From assembly GCF_900106695.1 (NCBI RefSeq), contig NZ_FNMZ01000006.1, forward strand, positions 148,190-212,189: a stretch of 64,000 nt of DNA, in the 5' to 3' direction. The notes under the pieces are model-generated. The model ran no database searches. It was given only the letters and a program-made list of their open reading frames with translations, and was not told where the DNA came from. A program made the position numbers and the translations under genes. Every line of letters starts with the position of its first letter. The stretch's first letter is position 1. Below are positions 36,501 to 43,547 of the stretch, in pieces. Source of the stretch: Albimonas donghaensis. Its GTDB lineage: Bacteria > Pseudomonadota > Alphaproteobacteria > Rhodobacterales > Rhodobacteraceae.

Positions 36501-36531
36501 CACCGTGCAGGCGCCGGAGACGCTGGTGTGA
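30571..36531 (+). CDS. Giant secreted tandem-repeat protein (VCBS/cadherin-like, Ca2+-binding)
   Basis: A 1986-residue acidic protein. The start MSIATTYDYDR at 30571 follows GGGGGAAC; an ATG at 30556 has no site. Residues 1-420 form repeated strands of LSGGAFALAWSEAG type, as in other RTX surface proteins. A short RTX-like segment (GTGNDLIE..., YAGGGDDRV) is at about 426-450. From about 705 eleven modules of 105-125 residues follow, beginning near 705, 827, 936, 1060, 1183, 1293, 1404, 1513, 1636, 1751 and 1867. They share AP.A.DD, DDNG.G.DSDPDG and DGRFWFVPDGDFD motifs, resembling tandem-95/VCBS domains that bind calcium. No signal peptide is seen. Secretion by a type I system is likely, but no such genes lie here. 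Confidence 0.85.
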   Translation: MSIATTYDYDRISDDDPVLVSGAGLSGPQIAFLSGGAFALAWSEAGQARLQVHEADLTARYAAPKTPGTELDGDHLLGSDVSLDVYQGTDNITVAWRETHASEPAGVQSVSYQASSGARLTHGNERIFPNSASATDVSYESGSFFAGSDYHFVTGMEGGRPQLRIHLLDFATGAPFEIEAIVPTRNFGGDIYSSPVSAYDEERREVGLAWVREASDGTVTVNARTYYRNSNANWISDTVGLTLDGVAGGAEASPSIAAGPNGFLVAYVSDINEISAVWVDRSGFGTAFVVSGAGDADRAKTNPVVEILPSGHAVISWTELFSGADTDVYSRVLLVDETTRSLTAISDIAAQGYSGGADGENALSFDDSGAVRHVWTSETGGTVEIMSELWQLTARHGPAVSIFDPTPHEYRDGAPLSGIRDIVTAGTGNDLIETSGGVDRLYAGGGDDRVVILAAEHLVDDLLLSGDEDSGTGDGDVLEIAGAAAAGDYDLRGVLVADFETLRFGEPGGPAPSDVTLRMRYAQAVTLSNAGMVIEDGGTGSRVAIHLDALNPDGDLRNIAVDPAAPPLLELAGDGGANDMTGTARADVLRTGAAGGGTDTVAGLGGADEIILGSGVQHVVGSVADHDGDVIRDLNLGDEIRIQGTALTGYGVTFADVADGVEVTLDEDDDGTPEARLLLTGSVVATAMTVERTAADALRLVAAPPPEARNDDLDLIREDEVQVFDLFADNGEGEDTGRGDSLRAVSLDLEYGDGDPFTLVADGPAFTAPSGTIYSLSSLGMLTVDVRDGFQSLRNTDLSYLGGEYTVMDDTGRSATGVFDLRVQGRSDPVQVRDDAFVVNGGGIHEFRVLDDNGSGADVFIDGALGHIDARVTDDTFGLFVEPTTSEPYLRYAMDAGYWALGAGEQAVTTAYYSVTTDGYQATSEEAEITITLNGVNDAVIANYDQLTVAGRGTYNGNLVTGRNPTGNADTIREDTDRDVNDVLRVIAINGEAAAVDTAITLDDSSRVRIKDTGEFWVVASDVYAEMRVGTYFEQHLDYTVSDGKGSTGRETFTIRLEGLNQSPVLVNDLVEARDGQLISLNVFDDNGGGGPDQDPEGGPLVVTSLDGDDLGADGTHVTTFSTAIGDVRVRLNDDGRMWIDTDGIDDAATPDDEASLNFAYEARDEHGDSTLARVYLTLRGHDEAPEPEDDRFTLYEGDAAVAINLLANDVDPDATAGGLRIASFDGRDADAPAHDYGRFSIEVGTGELLHISLDENRSLKAGEEMEFDFDYEVADAYATRSATLSLTLIGEDDAPTVAQTPTLVAQQGRTVGFDLEELFGIEDLDGDPIVVDSFLSAPGGVDVAHDLPGMTVRMKPDGLFYMRADSAADYALPAGSLEPTTLSFSLAGSEEVIFFDVALEGGQSAPEAGDDDYDVSPGGLFSAVDLLDNDGDFDGDPLTISAVNGQAARVGEGFDLPEGGRLRVMEDGRFWFDPDGDFDDLDGYAADVGFTYTVSDGMGGTDVGQVSLTVQDNSAPTAVSDVVVATIDRTHSRNILEDAPGSSGADTDPDGHDIHVSGLWLSDGTSAPVGASFDLPTGGRMRVNPNGDMWFVPEDDYDYLAPGEAVLQYFTYMISDDRGGFDGTALDLLITNDDRAPVAVDDLFETPSQGTRKFNVLTGDGSGPDSDPDGDALQIVAVDGDPGAVDQAISGDFGRYRLKANGDLYFVPEDAFDDLAPGESVRVDLGTYRISDGRGGFDEATFSVNVSGPPVPPAAQDDHFDVRPGATFASDVFADNGFGEDSDPGGPGFTVSSFEGSADNVGERVDLADGGAVRLLADGRFWFVSDGDFADLIPGESRQTSFSYAIANAAGGTDAAVATFTVTAPNAAPVANDDEFVVNPTATFSRSVFDDNGHGADSDPEGQALTVSSVLGSAANVGERVDLPGGGAVRLLLDGRFWFVPDGDFDGLAAGESFPTGFDYAISDGHGGEDAAYASFTVQAPETLV

Positions 36532-36533
36532 CA

Positions 36534-36569
36534 GGCCCGCGCGCCGGCGAGTTCCCCGGCGCGCGGGCC
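36534..36569 (+). terminator. Strong hairpin after the repeat-protein gene
   Basis: A perfect 14-bp GC-rich stem (36534-36547 and 36556-36569) with an 8-base loop, three bases after the stop codon. It lacks a T-run but its position supports a transcription terminator. Confidence 0.65.
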
Positions 36570-36651
36570 CCATGGCGGGTCCGGCAGGGAACTGCCGGCA
36601 TCGCATCGCGTCTGTGTCCGGCCTTCGATTGGGATGTTCGCTGGAACGCAA

Positions 36652-36682
36652 CGACCCCCCGCGATGGTATCGCGGGGGGTCG
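36652..36682 (-). terminator. Orphan hairpin, probably the original initiator-tRNA terminator
   Basis: A perfect 14-bp stem (36652-36665 and 36669-36682) with a GGT triloop. Read on the minus strand it is followed by TTGCGTT. It lies 11 bases from the left copy of the tRNA 3' end at 36694, the right place for the terminator of the tRNA gene before the island split them. Confidence 0.6.
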
Positions 36683-36693
36683 ATGTGTATCAC

Positions 36694-36705
36694 TGGTTGC
36701 GGGGG
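36694..36705. repeat. Left attachment-site repeat (tRNA-fMet 3' end copy)
   Basis: TGGTTGCGGGGG, identical to the reverse complement of the acceptor end of the tRNA at 63906-63917. Homology does not continue cleanly past it (CTCGAAC against TAGGATTTGAAC). Confidence 0.7.
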
Positions 36706-36820
36706 CTCGAACACACCGAGAGCGAAAGAGGGCATTCGCCATCGCGGTGTAGATCGTGGGTCGTAGCCGACGCAGCCTCCAACGTGCCGCCAGACTGGTC
36801 GTGCCGCGGTAAATACCGGC

Positions 36821-37135
36821 ATGGATCAATCACGTCAGACCTCTCGATTTTGGATAGTCTTGCTCGCACTGGGCACGCTCATCGCGACAGCAGGGATCGT
36901 CTGCTATGCACTGCTCCACCCTGGAGCCCTGTTGTCCGGGCTCGACGCGGGCTTCGCTTACCAGCGCTGCATGACGGAGATTGAGAAGCGCATCGAGGCA
37001 GGTGATCTCGCGAGCTTCGAAGCCCAGCAGTTTCGCTACGACCCCCATGGCCTCACAGGCATCCGGCTGCTGATCGAGATCGAGCACCCGGACGGGACCG
37101 GTTCGACGTTCTACTCGGGGTGCACGTTCAGATGA
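36821..37135 (+). CDS. Small membrane-anchored hypothetical protein
   Basis: A 104-residue protein with one N-terminal membrane helix (about 10-33, FWIVLLALGTLIATAGIVCYALL) and a soluble C-terminal part of some 70 residues with two cysteines. I do not recognise it. The ribosome binding site is weak. It is the first gene inside the island, with a base composition between that of the flanks and the AT-rich gene that follows. Confidence 0.5.
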   Translation: MDQSRQTSRFWIVLLALGTLIATAGIVCYALLHPGALLSGLDAGFAYQRCMTEIEKRIEAGDLASFEAQQFRYDPHGLTGIRLLIEIEHPDGTGSTFYSGCTFR

Positions 37136-37522
37136 GACGGGCTCGCCGTTCAAACCTCGATTCCGGTCATCGCGGCCACCGCTGCCTGCACCTAGGCATA
37201 AAGCTCCACCTTCATCTCGCCAGCGTCGATCTCCACGATCACCGTTAAACGGGCAGGACGATCGCGCAACCCGTTCTTCCCGGACTCTTTCGACCAGCCT
37301 CAAACGGTGTGTGGGGCGATATGGCTTTCATGGGCGAGGCCGGATACGGGGCAATGCATGGGTTCAGTTCACCGAGTGACTCGCAATCAGGAACCCCGCT
37401 ATAGGTTTGGCTATCCTGCAGAGCATAGCTGACCTAAGGAATGTGATCGAACTATGCCATCGACGCTAGACTAGAGCGCGCAACGCGCCCGCTATCTAGA
37501 TTTCCCAACGCAGAACACTAAA
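37136..37522. other. AT-richer intergenic stretch before the HNH gene
   Basis: 387 bases with no supported gene. It should hold the promoter for the HNH protein at 37523. Confidence 0.4.
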
Positions 37523-38224
37523 ATGACTTGCTACTATCCAGGCTGCGATGCTCCAGGAACGACGAAGGAGCACATTCCGCCGAAATCATTTTTCCCCGAC
37601 GATGAGCGCGATCAACTTCTCACTGTAAGGTCATGCGAAAAGCATAACAATCGCAAATCAAAAGATGATCTATACGTTCTCGCTCAAATATGCCTAAACG
37701 CATCCCCGCACAATCGTGCGCGCGAGATATTTGAACTTAGAGTCAAGCCGCAGCTTGGATTCAACAATGGCGCACTTCGAAAGCGCCTCGCGAAAGGCTC
37801 TGTCATAAACACGGATGGCTCTGTGGGTTATAGAGTTCAGGTTTCGAGATTAGATGACTTTTTTGATCACCTTTGCTTCGGTCTCATCTTCAAGGCCTGC
37901 AAAGCGTCCCTGCCAAAGCGCTACAAAATTCGCCACATCTACCATTCCCTGTCCGGAACTGCAGACCTGCGCGAGTTGCAGCTTCAGAATGAGCTATTGA
38001 GATTTTATAGCGCCCCGCTTCCTGAAATTCTCGACTTTGGGACGCCGGGAACGGTCAATACCAAAATATATAGGGCGAGAATTACAGGGGTTCCTCATTT
38101 TCAGTCCAGCATAACAATTACCCACACGTTTTTCGGAAAATTCTTGGTGACATCGATGCTCTCCAACATCATTGGAAACGAGCAAGGCAATAACCGTCAA
38201 AACAAGCCAGACGCCCCCACCTAG
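37523..38224 (+). CDS. HNH-type zinc nuclease-like protein
   Basis: A 233-residue protein, markedly AT-rich. The N-terminus has CYYPGC, then TTKEHIPPKSFFP and later RSCEKHNNRKSKDD. This CxxxxC...EHIPPK...C..HN..KS arrangement is the HNH-endonuclease zinc finger of restriction- and defence-related proteins. The remaining 150 residues have no recognised motif. It is convergent with the reverse transcriptase gene (73 bases apart). Low GC against the flanks suggests separate acquisition. A nuclease effector of a defence module is the likeliest role. Confidence 0.65.
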   Translation: MTCYYPGCDAPGTTKEHIPPKSFFPDDERDQLLTVRSCEKHNNRKSKDDLYVLAQICLNASPHNRAREIFELRVKPQLGFNNGALRKRLAKGSVINTDGSVGYRVQVSRLDDFFDHLCFGLIFKACKASLPKRYKIRHIYHSLSGTADLRELQLQNELLRFYSAPLPEILDFGTPGTVNTKIYRARITGVPHFQSSITITHTFFGKFLVTSMLSNIIGNEQGNNRQNKPDAPT

Positions 38225-38297
38225 AACCCACCCGATCTTCTGACACGCCCCCCACCCCAGATGGCAACACGCAATCCAGTAACAATTATCTCCGCTC

Positions 38298-39596
38298 TCA
38301 ATTTTCACTCCATCCGGAAGGGGTGTCGGCAAGTAGCGCCACCCCAAGACTTCTCATTCGCTCGCCTGATGGCGCTTCAGCAGATTGGCGCACATACCAA
38401 CGAATGAAGCGCTCTACTTCATCGGAGATCACCTCGTCCACTTGGCTGAACTGGACGCGCTGATCAACGATCCTAAAACTATCACCCCATCCACGGACCT
38501 TTCTATCGACTGCCACCAAGGCCTGGGCGAACCGTGGCTCGGCTCGCCGAGGCAGCTTTGTGGAGCGACCTATGTCACGGCGAGCCTTGGAGAGATCACC
38601 TCGAACCTCTTGTATGAGCCTCTGCTTCGCATCCCTCGATACACCAACTTGGCAACCTCGGAAGTGGAACGACAGAAAATCAAAACCATCGGCGGAGTCG
38701 CCAAAAGACGCCTTCGCCCCGCCTCGCCGCGGGGTGTGCGCTTCTAGCCCGAGACCATTGAGAATTTTCAAGCCCCGCTCCCAGGCTTTGTTCACCGCTC
38801 TCTGATTTGGTCCTAAGATCACGAAGTCGTCGATGTATCTGACCATCGTGATGCCGCGGTCGTTCAGTGCAGCATCGAATTCCGCGAGAACCACGTTGGC
38901 GCAAAAGGCTGACAGCGACGACCCCTGCGGCACACCAATTTCACCATCGGGGAATAGGCTCAGCCATTCCCTGACGAGTGGGTCATCGGCATTCTCCAGT
39001 TCAACCCTTAGGCCACGGACGATCAGATCGGCGAACTGATCTTCGCGCGTCTGCGCCCTGACGAACTCGATCACCTGGCCCGTCGGGACCCGGGTAAAGA
39101 AATCGCGGATATCCGACCTGATGAAATGACGCCCGCCACCTTCCACCGCTCCTTGAATCAGACGGACCGCTGATTGGGCCCCTCGGCCCGGTATCCCGCC
39201 AACAGAGGTTGGCGTTCGGAGCGTCTCGGGGATTGCACCCAGTCGCGACTTGAGGCTGGGGGACTCGCTTTGGAGCGTGTCTAGAATGGCACGCTGAACG
39301 ATCCGGTTCATCACTGGCGACACCACGATGGGTCGCGGGTCTTTCCCACTGCGGGTCTTGAGGACACCTTTCTGAAGACTGAATTCGAAGGTTCCTGCCC
39401 GCAATGCCTCATGGAGGGCTCGGATAGAACGAGCCGGATTCTGCTCGATGCGGGCGGCATCTTCCGCCGTCTTTCGGTTTTTTGAGTAGAGTGCCTTGGT
39501 GCGGACTGCAATCCAAGCCGACCAGAGGGTCTGAAACTTCCTCACATTGAGTGTCAGCTTCGCCGATGTGCCGCGTGTTCGGTCGGAGTCCATCAT
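38298..39596 (-). CDS. Reverse transcriptase (stand-alone, class unassigned)
   Basis: A 432-residue RNA-directed DNA polymerase. Start at 39596 (MMDSDRTRG); a longer frame to 39692 would run into a repeat. Motifs are intact: RPIVVSPVMNRIVQRAILD about 88-106, motif A RSDIRDFFTRV about 160-170, GVPQGSSLSAF 221-231, motif C RYIDDFVIL 253-261 and GFDFLSFHF in the palm/thumb. There is no maturase, HNH or protease domain and no group II intron domain V nearby. A 0.7-kb non-coding leader with a perfect 133-bp repeat lies upstream, and a divergent Cys/His-rich protein beyond it. This layout resembles retrons and defence-associated reverse transcriptases. Confidence 0.88.
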   Translation of the reverse strand: MMDSDRTRGTSAKLTLNVRKFQTLWSAWIAVRTKALYSKNRKTAEDAARIEQNPARSIRALHEALRAGTFEFSLQKGVLKTRSGKDPRPIVVSPVMNRIVQRAILDTLQSESPSLKSRLGAIPETLRTPTSVGGIPGRGAQSAVRLIQGAVEGGGRHFIRSDIRDFFTRVPTGQVIEFVRAQTREDQFADLIVRGLRVELENADDPLVREWLSLFPDGEIGVPQGSSLSAFCANVVLAEFDAALNDRGITMVRYIDDFVILGPNQRAVNKAWERGLKILNGLGLEAHTPRRGGAKASFGDSADGFDFLSFHFRGCQVGVSRDAKQRLIQEVRGDLSKARRDIGRSTKLPRRAEPRFAQALVAVDRKVRGWGDSFRIVDQRVQFSQVDEVISDEVERFIRWYVRQSAEAPSGERMRSLGVALLADTPSGWSEN

Positions 39597-39624
39597 TGCC
39601 GCGGCCAACTCCGACCCTTCACGC

Positions 39625-39757
39625 TCGGCGTCCCTCGGAGCGTGACGACCAGCCGAGACTGGCCTCCACGACGATCCGCACGTCACCGGCAAGACCGGCT
39701 CGGTGCCCGGCTTCCGCGCCCACCACGTCCGAGGACCTGGGGCCGAGGCCGAGAAGG
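39625..39757. repeat. 133-bp direct repeat, copy 1
   Basis: Identical base for base to 39972-40104 (offset 347). It begins 28 bases upstream of the reverse transcriptase start codon. Confidence 0.95.
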
Positions 39758-39971
39758 GCCGTGGTCAGCACCGCAATCGCGGTGAGAACCAGAGCCGCCC
39801 GGGGGCGGCGAGTGGTGTGGTCGGGTCGCATGTTCTCAGTCTCCACCATAGCAGGTTTTTGACCACGTCAAGCGCTCCCGGCCCCCGGCCCCCCGCCTGA
39901 TAAATTGCCCTATCCGCCATGTGACATGCATTCAGGTGCACCGCGGCCATGGCGTTAAAGGCGGCGAAGGG

Positions 39972-40104
39972 TCGGCGTCCCTCGGAGCGTGACGACCAGC
40001 CGAGACTGGCCTCCACGACGATCCGCACGTCACCGGCAAGACCGGCTCGGTGCCCGGCTTCCGCGCCCACCACGTCCGAGGACCTGGGGCCGAGGCCGAG
40101 AAGG
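39972..40104. repeat. 133-bp direct repeat, copy 2
   Basis: Identical to 39625-39757. Flanking sequences differ, so the duplication is exact and bounded. Confidence 0.95.
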
Positions 40105-40293
40105 AGCCTTGACGTAAGCGCAAGCCCATTCATTTTCAAGACCAAACAGCGTCCCTGATCGAAGCTCAGGCGGGAGCGAGGCCGCTGCATCTCCCAGCAG
40201 CGACCTAGACTCGACCGAACCTCCGGTTGCGCAAGCCCCTCTCCTCCCCCAACTTGGGCAATTATGTCCGCTCGATGAATCCGAGGACGAGAA

Positions 40294-41340
40294 ATGTGTA
40301 ATGCCCACAACCATCATCCAAAATGTAATTGCGGGTGGGGCGGAGGCGTTGGCGCGGGCGGGTTTGGACGCGGGCTCTTTCTTCGTCGTGCAGCGCCTAT
40401 TGAGACCCCCGCCATACGCGCCCGGCTACCCGCGGACGTTCCAGGATTCGAGTGGCATAGCCGATATCGGCAAACTTGGGAGTCATTCACCGATCCAAAC
40501 GCATCCTGTCCCGTTTGCGGCGCGGCGGTCTTCTTCTATCAAAGTCGGCACGGCGGACGTGTCTACTTCGACGAATTGGGACCACCCTGGCCGAAACATC
40601 CCTGCACAGACACGCGGGGATTGACATACTCAGAGACAAAACTCGGGGGAGCATCGAACAAAATCGAGCCGTCGATCCCAACGAGGTTCGATGGAATGAA
40701 TGAGTGGACCCCGATACTCGTGCGAGACGTCATACAAAATCCGAGCGCAGATATTTTCGAAGTCAGCAATCGATCTGGGCGATGGCACCGAGCATTAATC
40801 GAACTTCCGTCAGGTGATTTTCTGGACAGGCCGATTTTCTGGCGACCTACGGAAAATCAGTTTCTGGCTGAAATTTCTTCTTTCGAAAGCCACCCGGACA
40901 GCGAATTTGAGCCCATCTACCAAACAATCCCGCTTTGGATTGACGAAATCGATACCGCACGGCGACTACTCACCCAAGCACCGCTTTCACATCCCGCAGC
41001 GCTCGAAAAGCAGCTTCGGTTCCTCTACCACTTCAACCAACTTCCGGGAAGGGAGAGTCGTCTCGCTGACCCGGTCAGAAAATCGCTGCGGGAAATACTA
41101 AAAATCTCACGCGCAGGCTACAGCTTGGCAAACGTTGCGCTTCTTGTTCTTCATCTCAAATTTGGCCGCATCGAGTCGAGTTCAAAGCACCAAGATCGGC
41201 TTGCTCAGACCATTCAATATCTCAGATCAGAGAGATACTTTATCGATGTCCCGGACATCCGGTTCCAACCATTTCGACATGACCTATCCAGATATGTTCC
41301 CAAGCTAAGACTCCCACGCTCGGTCAATACTCGATCCTGA
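40294..41340 (+). CDS. Cys/His-rich zinc-binding protein divergent from the reverse transcriptase
   Basis: A 348-residue protein whose ATG follows GAGGACGA. The N-terminus reads MCNAHNHHPKCNCGWGGG, a compact Cys/His cluster. Residues about 70-105 hold SCPVCGAAVFFYQSRHGGRVYFDELGPPWPKHPCTD, a zinc-ribbon with a strongly conserved-looking FFY...FDELGPPWPKHPC core. The C-terminal 240 residues are helical without a known motif. I recall similar hypothetical proteins with this double signature but no function. Its promoter must lie in the leader shared with the reverse transcriptase, so the two could be co-regulated parts of one system. Confidence 0.65.
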   Translation: MCNAHNHHPKCNCGWGGGVGAGGFGRGLFLRRAAPIETPAIRARLPADVPGFEWHSRYRQTWESFTDPNASCPVCGAAVFFYQSRHGGRVYFDELGPPWPKHPCTDTRGLTYSETKLGGASNKIEPSIPTRFDGMNEWTPILVRDVIQNPSADIFEVSNRSGRWHRALIELPSGDFLDRPIFWRPTENQFLAEISSFESHPDSEFEPIYQTIPLWIDEIDTARRLLTQAPLSHPAALEKQLRFLYHFNQLPGRESRLADPVRKSLREILKISRAGYSLANVALLVLHLKFGRIESSSKHQDRLAQTIQYLRSERYFIDVPDIRFQPFRHDLSRYVPKLRLPRSVNTRS

Positions 41341-41525
41341 TTAATGCCTTCCACACTTAAGACTTGGTCGCGGCCTAGCTCTCGAATACGGTCGTTTTCG
41401 ATAATCAAATCGGGTCCTGACCGACACACCAAATCACTGAGCCGAACCAGTCTCAATATCCTCTCTTAAAACCCAGCACTGATCCCAGTATGTTCAGATG
41501 AGTTTCAAGAATCGAGAGGACCGGA

Positions 41526-42095
41526 ATGCTGATTGGGTATGCTCGTGTGTCGACCAGGGACCAGTCTCTCGATGGTCAACTTGACGCCCTCCACAGGGCG
41601 GGATGCGAGAGGGTATTCTCGGATGTCGCATCGGGTGCCCGCGATGATCGTCCGGTTCTTCAGGAAGCCCTGGCCTATGCCCGCCCCGGGGATGTGATGG
41701 TCTGTTTCAAGCTGGACCGGGTGGCCCGCTCCCTACCGCATCTGACCAATCTGGTCGCCGATCTTAACCAGAGACGAGTTGGGCTGAAGAGCCTGACCGA
41801 AGAGATCGACACCGGCACCCCGGGCGGGAAACTGGTGTTCCACATCTTCGGGGCCATCGCCGAGTTTGAACGGGACCTGATCCGTGAGCGAACCCGGGTC
41901 GGGCTGGACGCCGCCAGGAAACGAGGACGGTTTGGGGGTCGTCCCGTGAAGATGACCGGAGAGAAGATCGCCGCGGCACGGAGCCTGCTGGAGGATGGGC
42001 GTCCGGCCACCGAGGTCGCGACCGTCTTAGGGGTTTCCGTGGCCACCCTATACCGTCACTGTCCCGCCCGCCGGGATGTGGCCCCGGCGGGGTGA
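41526..42095 (+). CDS. Serine recombinase (resolvase/invertase family)
   Basis: A 189-residue small serine recombinase. The catalytic N-terminus IGYARVSTRDQSLDGQLDAL has the nucleophilic Ser in VST. LDRVARSLPHL and EFERDLIRERTRVGLDAARKRGR are conserved, and a C-terminal helix-turn-helix (TEVATVLGVSVATLYRHC) binds the site. It resembles Tn3-family resolvases and DNA invertases. The predicted res or inversion sites would lie in 41341-41525, but I cannot identify them by eye. It converges on the gene at 42113. Confidence 0.92.
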   Translation: MLIGYARVSTRDQSLDGQLDALHRAGCERVFSDVASGARDDRPVLQEALAYARPGDVMVCFKLDRVARSLPHLTNLVADLNQRRVGLKSLTEEIDTGTPGGKLVFHIFGAIAEFERDLIRERTRVGLDAARKRGRFGGRPVKMTGEKIAAARSLLEDGRPATEVATVLGVSVATLYRHCPARRDVAPAG

Positions 42096-42112
42096 TGCTC
42101 GTGTGATGTGGG

Positions 42113-43351
42113 TCAGATGGCCAAACTGATACCCACGGAGGTCCCTACATAGACGCGGGTCGGTTCGGGCACGTCCGCAGACTTGTAGGTAAGCTCCCGA
42201 GTGACGCGCCGTGGCTTCGGTCTGTGCGTGTCGTCGCTGCGGTGAACTTCGACCTTGCAGTAGCCGTGCAAGTTCTCAAGCCACCCCTCGTTCAGGAACA
42301 TTAATGTTTCTTCGTGAGTATACCATTCCTGAGCATACCCAGACTCGTAGGAGAACGTCAGTTTGTCGAACCCGGTATCGTGGAGAAATATCGCCAACTG
42401 ACGGACAGCATGATCACGGTCTAGTTCATCGGGGACCGACGACACCGGCACCTGAGGACCAAGAACGGTTGTTCTGAGATTCCGATTCAGGTTGCTTGGG
42501 ACCATTTTCACCCTTCCGGAATTGAGAGCACCTATCGATGGGCTGGACTTGGACACATATTTCACCAACTTCAAAAGGTTTCCCAGAACGGTCTTGTTTT
42601 TATCGAATGGCCTCAAATGAACTCGCCGCCAGCCATTTGCCGGAAAGGTTTTCTTAAGAGCCGCCTTCAGTGGGGCCACATCCACGGCCCGAACAAGGAG
42701 GTGGCTGCTGAGCACCCATCCACCTGCATCGTCCACCTCCCAGCCGAGGTCTCCGGCGGCCTTGCTGAGTGTCTTTCGTTTTATGAAGTCCTCGCCGGAA
42801 CGAAGGTCGGGCTCGAACGTGCCGAACATGACGATGCCACGTTGGCTATTGGTCATGGCCTCGCCGATCTTCTCCATCGACAGACGGGCGTCACCGATTT
42901 GCTTGGCCAGCGTTTCCAGGTCGGGGGCGAAGTCCATTACCACTGTGAGGAAATAGAGTTGGTTCCGAACCTCTGGAAAGAAATACCGGGTGGCCCCGGT
43001 CATGAGATTCAGCCCATGGACCTGCCGGGCGAGGGGGCAGAGGATGCTATCGTATCCGGAGCGCCTCGGATCGCCGCTGAACATCTCGCTCAGGTCGCGG
43101 GCTCGGCTATGATGCGGGTCGCGGTTCAGTGCATTGAGGGTGTGCTTGAATATCTTCAGGTCTTTGACAAGGAACTCGCTCTGAAGAATCCCCTCGCAAT
43201 CGCTTCTGATCCGGTTCTTGAACGACTCCGAGAAGGGTCCGCGGACACCCAAGGCCCGTTCGACCTTTCCGTCCGTCGCTGAAAGCCTCTGCTCGTAGAT
43301 CGCCTGAAGGTTAGGGGTAACGCATAGATCACCCTTCTTCTTTTTTTCCAT
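42113..43351 (-). CDS. Hypothetical protein, possible replication/mobilisation-type
   Basis: A 412-residue protein with AGGAG upstream of the ATG. The middle (GIVMFGTFEPDLRSG, then WVLSSHLLVRAVDVAPLKAALKKTF and NLLKLVKYVSKS) has the order of elements seen in rolling-circle Rep proteins, but the paired His-hydrophobic-His motif is not there. I therefore do not assign a function. Its first 220 residues are paralogous to the product of 47256-48167 (shared YDSILCP.ARQV, FFPEVR.QL and FGTFEPDLRS-type segments), so the family has been duplicated inside the island. Confidence 0.6.
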   Translation of the reverse strand: MEKKKKGDLCVTPNLQAIYEQRLSATDGKVERALGVRGPFSESFKNRIRSDCEGILQSEFLVKDLKIFKHTLNALNRDPHHSRARDLSEMFSGDPRRSGYDSILCPLARQVHGLNLMTGATRYFFPEVRNQLYFLTVVMDFAPDLETLAKQIGDARLSMEKIGEAMTNSQRGIVMFGTFEPDLRSGEDFIKRKTLSKAAGDLGWEVDDAGGWVLSSHLLVRAVDVAPLKAALKKTFPANGWRRVHLRPFDKNKTVLGNLLKLVKYVSKSSPSIGALNSGRVKMVPSNLNRNLRTTVLGPQVPVSSVPDELDRDHAVRQLAIFLHDTGFDKLTFSYESGYAQEWYTHEETLMFLNEGWLENLHGYCKVEVHRSDDTHRPKPRRVTRELTYKSADVPEPTRVYVGTSVGISLAI

Positions 43352-43547
43352 GATTAATCTCCTGTCTGCGGAAATGAGCGTGTCTCTCCCCCGCAGATAG
43401 GTAGCTCCGACGTCAGGGGCGACGGCGGCACCCTGAATCTTTTTCTTTGGCTAGAGGTCGGATTGCCTCGCCACCTTGATGTCCAGCGACTTCGTGCTTT
43501 TCTGAACGCTGATCAGAGGTGATGGAACTCGTCGGTCACGCCCCCGG

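Larger units (their letters stand above)
39597..40293 (-). other. Non-coding leader upstream of the reverse transcriptase
   Basis: 697 bases between the divergent reverse transcriptase and Cys/His-protein genes. It contains two 133-bp identical repeats (39625-39757, 39972-40104) and 214 bases between them. Small minus-strand frames exist (for example 39619-39831, with a hydrophobic stretch), but their shared C-terminal part is only the repeat read twice. The leader could encode a structured template RNA. Confidence 0.5.

Noticed and set aside
39619..39831. Small minus-strand gene encoding a hydrophobic peptide in the leader
   Set aside because: Its C-terminal half is only the 133-bp repeat, which is also read in a different context by the second copy. 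A transmembrane-like stretch remains, but the evidence is too thin.
39625..40104. Diversity-generating retroelement (template and variable repeats beside a reverse transcriptase)
   Set aside because: The two 133-bp copies are identical, with no adenine-directed differences, and neither copy is at the 3' end of a convincing target gene. No Avd-type accessory gene is present.
38298..40293. Group II intron
   Set aside because: The enzyme has no maturase or HNH domain, and no domain V-like sequence is seen around it.
42113..43351. HUH rolling-circle replication initiator
   Set aside because: The general layout is similar, but the His-hydrophobic-His motif is not present (SSHLL instead), so a functional call would not be justified.
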